A stretch of DNA of 13,643 bases from an uncultured Fusibacter sp. (GTDB lineage Bacteria; Bacillota; Clostridia; Peptostreptococcales; Acidaminobacteraceae). Each line of letters begins with the position of its first letter. Position 1 is the first letter of the stretch. The stretch is from contig CALFXQ010000197.1 in assembly GCA_937958285.1 (NCBI GenBank), forward strand, positions 1 through 13,643, given 5' to 3'. Below are positions 7,557 to 13,643 of the stretch, in pieces. Both the position numbers and the translations under genes were made by a program. Under the pieces are notes generated by a model. The model worked only from the letters and a program-made list of their open reading frames with translations, did no database searches and was not told the DNA's origin.

Positions 7557-8135
7557 TTACGACCTCCTGTCCTTTTGTTTTGCAAAAATCAACTTAGTTA
7601 AAGATGTCAATTCATTTATGTAGGAACGGGTTAGGTTTCTAATGGCAAGATCGCCTGAAAGACACTGAGTCAACCAGCTCTTAGAATCTCTATCACTTCT
7701 CATAATTGTAAACATGCTCACTTGATTAAAAACATTTAGCTCACATAGCATCGCCTTTTTCCAATACTGCTCACTATAACGTCCAATCTGAAAGTCCCAA
7801 TAGACTACAACATCGGGAACAACACCACTTGCTTGAATTTGCTCTTTTACATACAACCAAGAACTTAAATGTTGCTCCAAGAACAGCACAAAAATACTTG
7901 TTTTATCGATGCTATCTTCTGACTGCAATATATCGATGCCATTATATTCACGCTCCGTTGATTTCTCAATCTGGAGGGTTTCCAGTACTAGAACACTTTG
8001 TTTGGTAAACATCTCTATTGAATGCACATCTTGAAGATAGACGACCACTCGATTCTGATTACTTATCTGAAGTGCCCATTGCAATATAAAATCATTCAAC
8101 CCATAGCTCTGTTTTCCAATTATATGTATACGCAT
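7557..8135 (-). CDS. Unknown 192-aa protein, possible P-loop-less ParA/TadZ-like fold
   Basis: I do not recognise a named family. The beginning, MRIHIIGKQSYGLNDFILQW, has the strand-loop-helix arrangement of a P-loop NTPase, but the loop reads GKQSYGLND and no GxGK[ST] is present. RVVVYLQD (29-36) would be the second strand, and PDVVVYWDF occupies the usual Walker B place. There is no membrane segment, so the protein is probably cytoplasmic. It sits directly between the SAF and TadZ-like genes: its ATG follows a GAGG that overlaps the previous TGA stop, and its TAA abuts the next ATG. This position and the fold pattern suggest a degenerate TadZ-like subunit, perhaps a non-hydrolysing partner. 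The coding call is strong; the function is not known. Confidence 0.85.
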   Translation of the reverse strand: MRIHIIGKQSYGLNDFILQWALQISNQNRVVVYLQDVHSIEMFTKQSVLVLETLQIEKSTEREYNGIDILQSEDSIDKTSIFVLFLEQHLSSWLYVKEQIQASGVVPDVVVYWDFQIGRYSEQYWKKAMLCELNVFNQVSMFTIMRSDRDSKSWLTQCLSGDLAIRNLTRSYINELTSLTKLIFAKQKDRRS

Positions 8136-8145
8136 GAATTAAACC

Positions 8146-9075
8146 TCAATTGTCTAAATCACTTAGTGATGGCATCGGTTTGTCTTGTTCGAAATCAGGT
8201 GCACCTTGTATGGTCTTCGGCAACGGTCTTATAACGTCTGTATTGATCTTCATTAAACTGCTGTTTAAAAATGCTCTTTGTTCCAAAGAAAGTGCAAGTT
8301 TCGCGCGATTGACAACATTAGGATCTTTAAGCATTAAACTCTGCACGGCTTCGTTACAGGGATAGTTTACAATTGCACTCGCTTGAAACTCAGAGGAGAC
8401 ATAAGGCGTGACATACAGATATGTACCTTGTTTGAAAAACGCATCTACAAGTGCAGAAGAATAGACTAAAATCTCTTGTGCATTTAAGTGCAACAGAATC
8501 ATCTGAGGTCTACTTAACTGTGTACCTTGATTTTCTGGCACATCTGCAAGACTATTCGTTTCGCGTACAAGGCCTTTGACCTCTTTTTTACTTAACACAA
8601 TATAGTCAAGTCCAGATGGAAAGCTAATTCTTACATCTACCGCTTCTCCCTTTTGCAATGTCAATGGCATTACGGCCTCTGAAATCTCGAACACTCTTAG
8701 ACCTGACTCAATATCTTTAGGATTGTAAACCATATCTTTATAAAGAATCATGCCTTCATCCAAATCTCGGCAAACTTCTAAGGTAGTTTCGCTAATTTCA
8801 TCGCTATAAATAAATGTGCCGTGTATAGCACTCGGTATTTCAATTTCTATTAGGTGATCCATGGTCAAAACTTCACCTCTCTTAAGCGCTTTAACTAACT
8901 TGTAAGCGGTGCTGCCATTCTGATTTTGATTTTCGATCCAAGATGACTCTAATGCAAGATCACGACTCGGAAGGTAGACATTGTTCACATATAAAAACGA
9001 CATCACACCAATCGTCAAAAATATGCTTGTGCTGAGTGTCAATCCAATACAAAAGCTCTTAGTCGTTCGTTTCAA
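8146..9075 (-). CDS. CpaB/RcpC-like SAF-domain protein (TTG start)
   Basis: 309 aa from the chosen TTG. Another in-frame TTG at 9105 lies inside the kinase gene with no ribosome site, whereas the TTG at 9075 has AGAGGTGG just upstream. The protein has a short basic N-terminus, one membrane helix at about 8-31, and then an extracytoplasmic region. The segment from KALKRGEVLTMDHLIEIEIP through the following strands matches the SAF fold of CpaB/RcpC proteins. A further conserved stretch, GEAVDVRISFPSGLDYIVLS, is typical of clostridial SAF proteins from Tad-like loci as I recall them. In Gram-negative Tad systems CpaB helps stabilise the outer channel. In a Gram-positive cell it may instead organise the pilus passage or bind the cell wall, which is inference. 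It starts 14 nt after the kinase stop. Confidence 0.82.
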   Translation of the reverse strand: MKRTTKSFCIGLTLSTSIFLTIGVMSFLYVNNVYLPSRDLALESSWIENQNQNGSTAYKLVKALKRGEVLTMDHLIEIEIPSAIHGTFIYSDEISETTLEVCRDLDEGMILYKDMVYNPKDIESGLRVFEISEAVMPLTLQKGEAVDVRISFPSGLDYIVLSKKEVKGLVRETNSLADVPENQGTQLSRPQMILLHLNAQEILVYSSALVDAFFKQGTYLYVTPYVSSEFQASAIVNYPCNEAVQSLMLKDPNVVNRAKLALSLEQRAFLNSSLMKINTDVIRPLPKTIQGAPDFEQDKPMPSLSDLDN

Positions 9076-9079
9076 TGCT

Positions 9080-9087
9080 CCACCTCT
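9080..9087 (-). promoter_or_regulatory. Ribosome binding site choosing the SAF gene's TTG start
   Basis: AGAGGTGG on the minus strand, between the kinase TAG stop and the TTG at 9075-9073, four bases from the start codon. It favours the 309-aa product over the 319-residue reading that begins at TTG 9105. Confidence 0.7.
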
Positions 9088-9089
9088 TT

Positions 9090-10568
9090 CTACGCATTCT
9101 TCCAAAATAGCAATCGCTTCTTTTTTGATGCCACATTTAACGATAAATCATAGTAATCCAACATAGTTGCATCTACTTTTGTAGCCTTGCAATAGGGAAT
9201 TGCTCGCATTCTCACTTTTTTTATCCCCAACCATTCCGAAAGCTCGCTCACACTGTCAGCATCACCAAGATTGACAAGATATCTTACATCCTCAAAGGAC
9301 ATTAATGCATTTAAGGCCCAGTTTGTATGCGGATAGCTCCATGGTGTTGATGGACATACTACCCACTTTTTATGGCATCTGAGAAAATCAGAGAGCCCCG
9401 TTGCCTCAATTCCAAAGTCCAAGATAAAGACATCGAAGTTTCGATCTAGAACTTTGAGCAAATTTCTTGGAGATTGCAAAGGAAATATTGTAACCCCGTC
9501 TCTCTTAAAAAAACTTTCTTTATCGTCAACTTTTGAAAAAGACATATCGTGGTATAACGTTCCATCGACATATTGCTTCCAAACATTGTAAGTATGATGT
9601 TGATGCTGAAGGATGATTGCTACACGCTGTTTTGTCTGGCTCAATGCCAAGGCAAGATTCCATGCCAAATGTGTGGTACCTACGCCGCGATGTGATCCAA
9701 TAAAGCCATAAATGCGCTTATGACTACCTGGTGGACTTTTGTAGACCTCTTTGGGGGCAATCGCATCACTAGACAGTGTTTCACTCTTATATAACTCATT
9801 TACTGCATCGAGTACACTTTTGTAGCGAGCATCAATTGAAGAATTCATACACATTTCTATAACTCGCTTGGCCAGTAGCATGTCATTGCTCTTAAATGCA
9901 TCCCACACTTCATCGCTTTGCATACAAAAGTAATGTTCACCTGATAGCGCGTAATATAGTATTGCACCAAATCCAAACACATCTGTCCATGGACCACTCT
10001 GAGACAGCCCATACTGTTCTGGAGCGCAATAACCTTTCGTTCCAAGAGGCACGGTATCTGCAAAGTGAAGTGGGTTGTATTGCCTTGCTATACCAAAATC
10101 GATTAATGCAATCCTTCCATCTGGCTTCACAATTATATTGGCAGGTTTAAGATCGCGATAGACAAGTGGCATCGGCCTCTCATGGAGGTATTTTAAGACA
10201 TACGCCAGTTCATAGGCTATTCCATTCATGCGCTCCAAATTAAATGGACCCTGCTGTCTCACATAGTCATCTAAATTTACACCTTCTATGTAATCTCTGA
10301 CAATCATCTCCCAAGCGCCCCATTCGAATACGTCAATTATTCTAGGCAAACTCTTATGTTCTAAATCTAGCAGTAGTTTTGCCTCCTGCCGGACGCTTGT
10401 GTGGTCTAATTCTATTTTCTCTTTGCAAACTGCTTTAAGTGCCCATTGTTTAGTCAACCTACAATCCCAGACCAAGTAAACAATTGCAGTCGAGCCTCGC
10501 CCTATTGCTTGCAATACCTGGTATCTATCATTAATAACAGTGCCATGAGGAATCACACTATCGTTCAT
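9090..10568 (-). CDS. Ser/Thr protein kinase fused to a ParA/TadZ-like domain
   Basis: 492 aa with two domains. Residues about 16-262 are a Hanks-type kinase with every catalytic element: Gly loop GRGSTAIVY (23-31), Lys45, helix-C Glu62, YRDLKPAN (137-144), DFG (157-159), GTKGYCAPEQYG (176-187) and Asp196. No membrane helix or PASTA repeat is present. After a short linker, residues about 284-490 look like a MinD/ParA-class Rossmann domain. It has a P-loop-like segment GSHRGVGTTHLAWNLA (291-306) and a Walker B-like FILDFG (381-386). The lysines of the standard KGGxGKTT motif are absent, as is often the case in TadZ/CpaE proteins. The ATG follows a strong AAGGAGG. The likely job is to phosphorylate pilus-assembly proteins, read by the adjacent FHA protein, while the second domain targets the kinase to the machine. 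The kinase call is secure; the second domain is assigned by motif pattern. Confidence 0.93.
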   Translation of the reverse strand: MNDSVIPHGTVINDRYQVLQAIGRGSTAIVYLVWDCRLTKQWALKAVCKEKIELDHTSVRQEAKLLLDLEHKSLPRIIDVFEWGAWEMIVRDYIEGVNLDDYVRQQGPFNLERMNGIAYELAYVLKYLHERPMPLVYRDLKPANIIVKPDGRIALIDFGIARQYNPLHFADTVPLGTKGYCAPEQYGLSQSGPWTDVFGFGAILYYALSGEHYFCMQSDEVWDAFKSNDMLLAKRVIEMCMNSSIDARYKSVLDAVNELYKSETLSSDAIAPKEVYKSPPGSHKRIYGFIGSHRGVGTTHLAWNLALALSQTKQRVAIILQHQHHTYNVWKQYVDGTLYHDMSFSKVDDKESFFKRDGVTIFPLQSPRNLLKVLDRNFDVFILDFGIEATGLSDFLRCHKKWVVCPSTPWSYPHTNWALNALMSFEDVRYLVNLGDADSVSELSEWLGIKKVRMRAIPYCKATKVDATMLDYYDLSLNVASKKKRLLFWKNA

Positions 10569-11794
10569 TAGCCCTCCTTATTCAAATCCCTTAATTCAAA
10601 TGAGAGATGACTGAAAGTCAATACATCGCCGTCAAACACCTTCATTTCACCCGCATCTCTTATATCACGTCCGTTGACAAATGTGCCATTTTTACTGCCT
10701 AAGTCTCTAAGTATCAACTCCCCATTGCATAGATGCATTTGTGCATGTTGCCGACCAACTTCTGCCTCGTCGATATACCATTGAACGATAGCGTGATTTC
10801 TTCCTACGAGCACCTGATCCCCTAACCATTTGAAAACAATCTGATTCTCCTTAAAAAAGGCCCACTGATGTTTGTCGACTTCCCTTAAAAGCATAGTTTC
10901 ATTTTCAATTAGAGTCCGTTTCTCATGCATACCTTCAGGTTTCAAAGTGGACTGCTTCTTTGTGCATTGTTGTAGATTTGTCTTTTTTCCTACTAGAAGA
11001 TAGCAACAAAGTAAATCGATACCGAGTACAAGACATCCCCAAGCATACTGCGCTTCTAGTAAATCCCCTGTTATTTCACTTAAAAGTAAGCTCCCGCCTA
11101 TCATTAATAGAACACACATGCACTGTATCGCAATGAGTAAAAAAATCAATTTTAGGCGCTCTTTGTGAATATCCTTGACCTTTTGAACACCCTTTTCGGC
11201 AACTACCTCTTTGAGAACCTCTTTTGATGCTGCGCCGATATCGCTCTTTTTTGCATCCACTGTATAGCCATTTGTCTCAGATAGAATGCTTTCCAAAAGC
11301 GCATCTACCGTTTGGCCACCGGTAACTACATTGGGGAACTTGCTCATAAAACGGGTCAGTAGCACTTTGAAAGCATCCCGTGCTCTTGTGTAACTGTTTT
11401 GGTAGTCTTTTGAATTGCAGCTTGATTTGCTTTCTGGCAAATATAGCATTTTTACACAGGCATACCGAGATACAAAAATTGTATCTGCACTTAGGCATAT
11501 GCGATCGGGACTTAACATATAGCGACATAGGTGATAAAAGCTATTCACAATATTCTTGAACAGCAAGATGGCCTCCTCAGGATTCAAAACCTCACTTTTT
11601 AGGTATTCATCAGCTGTATATAAGTTATTTAAAGCATACCTATATATGTTCTTCCCGTTGAAATTTATATGCTCCATCTCCAACAACGCATCTAAATCTC
11701 TGTTTAGTGTTTGTATTTCAAATGATTCGTAACAAAACGCATCGGCATCGATTACCAAATATCTCGATTGGTTTTCCTGTTCAATTGTGAACAT
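10568..11794 (-). CDS. DUF6382-like membrane protein with C-terminal FHA domain
   Basis: 408 aa in three parts. Residues 1 to about 175 form a soluble domain that resembles DUF6382 as I recall it. Two membrane helices follow at about 214-239 and 250-268. The FHA domain runs from about 328 to 402 and shows GR at 331-332 and the intact loop DLGSKNGTFVNG (364-375). Both large domains should face the cytoplasm. FHA domains bind phosphothreonine, and a Ser/Thr kinase gene follows with a one-base stop/start overlap (TAATG), so this is the obvious partner or substrate. One deviation: the usual Ser of the SRxH strand is Gly347 (GRQHA), which may weaken phosphopeptide binding. The ATG has GGGGGAT 7 nt upstream, and the gap to the TadE-like gene is 21 nt. 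Confidence 0.9.
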   Translation of the reverse strand: MFTIEQENQSRYLVIDADAFCYESFEIQTLNRDLDALLEMEHINFNGKNIYRYALNNLYTADEYLKSEVLNPEEAILLFKNIVNSFYHLCRYMLSPDRICLSADTIFVSRYACVKMLYLPESKSSCNSKDYQNSYTRARDAFKVLLTRFMSKFPNVVTGGQTVDALLESILSETNGYTVDAKKSDIGAASKEVLKEVVAEKGVQKVKDIHKERLKLIFLLIAIQCMCVLLMIGGSLLLSEITGDLLEAQYAWGCLVLGIDLLCCYLLVGKKTNLQQCTKKQSTLKPEGMHEKRTLIENETMLLREVDKHQWAFFKENQIVFKWLGDQVLVGRNHAIVQWYIDEAEVGRQHAQMHLCNGELILRDLGSKNGTFVNGRDIRDAGEMKVFDGDVLTFSHLSFELRDLNKEG

Positions 11795-11815
11795 TTGTTA
11801 TCCCCCATCTATCTG

Positions 11816-12607
11816 TCATTTGCTACTGTTAACGCTATATTTCTCCTTATAACAAAAGTTGCATATTTGATATTGCTTACCCTGCCAAAATATACAATCT
11901 GGAAAACCTTCTGGAATATCAGCAAATGAAATTGCAATGACGTTCTTTGCACGTATCAAAGACCAGCACTTATGGGTATGAAATTTTCCACTTTCTTCAA
12001 TCCCATGCGGCGTGAGATAAACTTCAATAGGCATCACTTTATCCCTGTATAAAAACTGATCTACACCCTCACATAGCACCCTAGCTTTCACTGCTTTCAG
12101 AGCTTTCTCTTCTCTACTAAACACATGCCTCACTGCAGAATCTTGTGATAATTGAGCAAAAGCGATCAGTGCATTCTGCTCTATTTGAAGATGTCCAGAA
12201 GCTCGAATCCCCATTTCACGACATCTTTTGTCAAAAACGTTTTGGAATATAACTTGAAGAACTGCACTCCGAAAATATGGCTCTAAAAGAAGTGCTTTCT
12301 CTTGTTGATTAATCGCATCAACCCCGAGAAGCTCAGCACCATCGAGGGCCCATTCCAATGTATCTGCCGTTTCTAACTCCAGCGAAATAAACATATTGAG
12401 CTTTGATGCAAGCTCTCCAAGGCTTGTATCTAATGCTCTTTGAAGGTTATAGTGCTGATACTGATAATTTTGAATTGAGATTGCGAGGATTGCGAGTAAC
12501 AACAAAAACGGCAATAAAACTGTCGCTTCCAAAACAATACTCGCCCTGCATCTTCTAAATGCTAATTTACTAAAACGCCTTTGTAAAAGCTGTATGATAT
12601 TGGGCAT
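11816..12607 (-). CDS. TadE-like pseudopilin with C-terminal HxxxC...CxxC motif
   Basis: 263 aa. A basic N-terminus (residues 1-21) precedes RASIVLEATVLLPFLLLL. Cleavage after Ala22 would put Glu at +5 of the mature protein, the hallmark of class III (type IV pilin/TadE) signals processed by a prepilin peptidase. The hydrophobic helix covers roughly residues 23-46, and the rest should be extracytoplasmic. The C-terminus has VYLTPHG (196-202), then His210-x3-Cys214 and Cys249-x2-Cys252. This spacing resembles the small putative metal-binding tail I recall on other clostridial TadE-like proteins. The ATG is preceded by AAGGGA at suitable distance, although it lies 46 nt inside the upstream gene. 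Gene position between the DUF5702-like and FHA genes supports a structural role in the pilus-like machine. Metal binding is inferred. Confidence 0.85.
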   Translation of the reverse strand: MPNIIQLLQRRFSKLAFRRCRASIVLEATVLLPFLLLLAILAISIQNYQYQHYNLQRALDTSLGELASKLNMFISLELETADTLEWALDGAELLGVDAINQQEKALLLEPYFRSAVLQVIFQNVFDKRCREMGIRASGHLQIEQNALIAFAQLSQDSAVRHVFSREEKALKAVKARVLCEGVDQFLYRDKVMPIEVYLTPHGIEESGKFHTHKCWSLIRAKNVIAISFADIPEGFPDCIFWQGKQYQICNFCYKEKYSVNSSK

Positions 12608-13643
12608 AAAATTTTTCCCTTGCTGAAAATAATCCCTCTAAACGGCTGATAAATGGTTATATCTACTTCTGTATAATGCTGTGACAATGGGCTATCTGAG
12701 TACAATTGCCAACAGTCAGCGACTCTAATTAACAGCTTTTCCTCTGGCATCATCATAAGAAGCAATCCAAGATAATCCTCATAATCCCATTTCATCGAAA
12801 AGGAAAAAGGGGGATTTAAAGCCTGTTTCTCTTGAGGTGCATTGCTTTTCAGATTGATCAGTGATTCTAAATCGACTGAAAAGTCACCAAACAACTTAAA
12901 AATCTCCACAGACTCTCCCGCGTGTAATGCTTGAAGGTCTGCCGCACTTTCTGCTATTGACCATCCAACTAACACCACACAATAAGTAACTGGATAGCTA
13001 ATACCACCACTTACAGCTGCAAGCTCTGCAGCTAGCCATTGGATTGTCTCTTGTTTCCTAGTGATTAGGCCCACTGCATTTGCCCCCAAGCGGAGTAGTC
13101 CAATTTGTCCATCTACGGCAGCAGCATTTATGACCATTCTCCGATTACCAATCAAGATGTATTCCACTTGCCCTAAAAATTGGAGATCTTCTTCAAACTT
13201 AGAAGGCACATTGTATGACATGTGCTCGATAATATAGTCACTAATAATGGCTTTTTCTATTAAGTTTTGCCCCTTGTCTGTTAAAAGTGTAAATACGTCA
13301 TGCCAGAAATTTGTCGCTTCTCTTAAGCGCTCATGACCTCGCACACTTGTCGCACCCTCTTCTTGCTGATTCTTGATATTTGATGTCTCCCAAGACTGAC
13401 TTGGTAATGATTGATAGGTTTTCTCATCGATCTCGCCTCCGTAGATTCGAGAAATCGCTTCAAAGTTAATGCCGTTTTGTTTATCTAACCACGTCTGCAA
13501 CACCTTTATTCTGTCTGGCGATACACTTTGCTCTAGAATATCTTTCAGCAAATTCTCGCCATTTATACTCGGCCATTCTGGAAAAGCAATCTGCTGATCT
13601 GTGAGTTTAAATGTTGCATCATTTTCGATATGATCTATAGCCC
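12562..13643 (-). CDS. DUF5702-like Tad-locus protein, 5' part missing
   Basis: The reading frame is open from the right edge to a TAG stop. The true start is therefore outside the window, although a TTG at 13551 with no clear ribosome site could be mistaken for one. About 359 residues are visible. They contain a region beginning EYILIGNRR, followed by an Ala-rich helical stretch and GWSIAESAADLQAL. I associate this pattern, along with a later YLGLLLMMMPEEKLLIR segment, with the clostridial DUF5702 family. Members I recall start with a TadE-like signal helix and have a large extracellular region, but that N-terminus is not visible here. The end of the gene overlaps the following TadE-like gene by 46 nt, which suggests translational coupling. 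The likely role is an extracytoplasmic component of the Tad-like apparatus. The family call is from memory of conserved patterns; the coding call is secure. Confidence 0.75.
   Translation of the reverse strand, partial: AIDHIENDATFKLTDQQIAFPEWPSINGENLLKDILEQSVSPDRIKVLQTWLDKQNGINFEAISRIYGGEIDEKTYQSLPSQSWETSNIKNQQEEGATSVRGHERLREATNFWHDVFTLLTDKGQNLIEKAIISDYIIEHMSYNVPSKFEEDLQFLGQVEYILIGNRRMVINAAAVDGQIGLLRLGANAVGLITRKQETIQWLAAELAAVSGGISYPVTYCVVLVGWSIAESAADLQALHAGESVEIFKLFGDFSVDLESLINLKSNAPQEKQALNPPFSFSMKWDYEDYLGLLLMMMPEEKLLIRVADCWQLYSDSPLSQHYTEVDITIYQPFRGIIFSKGKILCPISYSFYKGVLVN

Noticed and set aside
9105..9105. TTG at 9105 as the start of the SAF gene
   Set aside because: It lies inside the kinase gene without a ribosome site, whereas TTG 9075 has AGAGGTGG directly upstream.
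9896..10150. Antisense ORF across the kinase catalytic region
   Set aside because: It overlaps the YRDLKPAN/DFG-coding region of a clear kinase gene and has no independent evidence.
1..13643. CRISPR arrays, insertion sequences, tRNA or rRNA genes
   Set aside because: I saw no regularly spaced repeats, transposase motifs, terminal inverted repeats or RNA-gene signatures.

Overview
The window looks like a piece of a low-to-moderate GC Gram-positive chromosome, most likely a member of the Clostridia. By eye the base composition is about 40% GC. Shine-Dalgarno sites are strong (AGGAGG-type), GTG and TTG starts are used, and the gene families (SAF/CpaB, TadZ, TadA/CpaF, a TadB/TadC-type membrane protein, TadE, DUF5702-like, DUF6382-like/FHA) are ones I associate with clostridial Tad-like loci. 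I cannot name a genus from the sequence.

All thirteen supported genes lie on the minus strand, so transcription runs from the right edge to the left. In that order they are: a DUF5702-like protein cut by the right edge; a TadE-like pseudopilin with a Cys/His C-terminal motif; a two-TM FHA protein; a Ser/Thr kinase fused to a ParA/TadZ-like domain; a CpaB-like SAF protein; a 192-aa pseudo-ATPase-like protein; a TadZ/CpaE-like ATPase; a TadA/CpaF ATPase with an N-terminal membrane helix; a TadB/TadC-type platform protein of about 627 aa; three small single-TM pilin-like proteins; and a 350-aa exported or anchored protein with a Cys-rich end. The genes overlap or sit 0-20 nt apart down to the platform protein. 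After it the gaps are 113, 54, 14 and 65 nt. This is best read as one operon whose promoter lies off the right edge.

The proposed picture is a Tad/Flp-like pilus or secretion machine. TadA powers it, the fused TadB/C-type protein is the inner-membrane platform, TadZ-like proteins position it, and the SAF, TadE, DUF5702-like and small single-TM proteins form the extracytoplasmic part. A kinase and an FHA reader sit inside the operon, which suggests that assembly is controlled by phosphorylation. The most unusual element is the kinase covalently joined to a TadZ-like domain. With two neighbouring proteins this makes three ParA-like folds in a row, all without the normal Walker A lysines.

No Flp-type major pilin, prepilin peptidase or secretin-like gene is visible. 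The left 250 bases contain no convincing gene. They hold a 16-bp palindrome, A/T tracts, a possible promoter pointing off the left edge, and an in-frame open stretch following the last gene's TAG stop.
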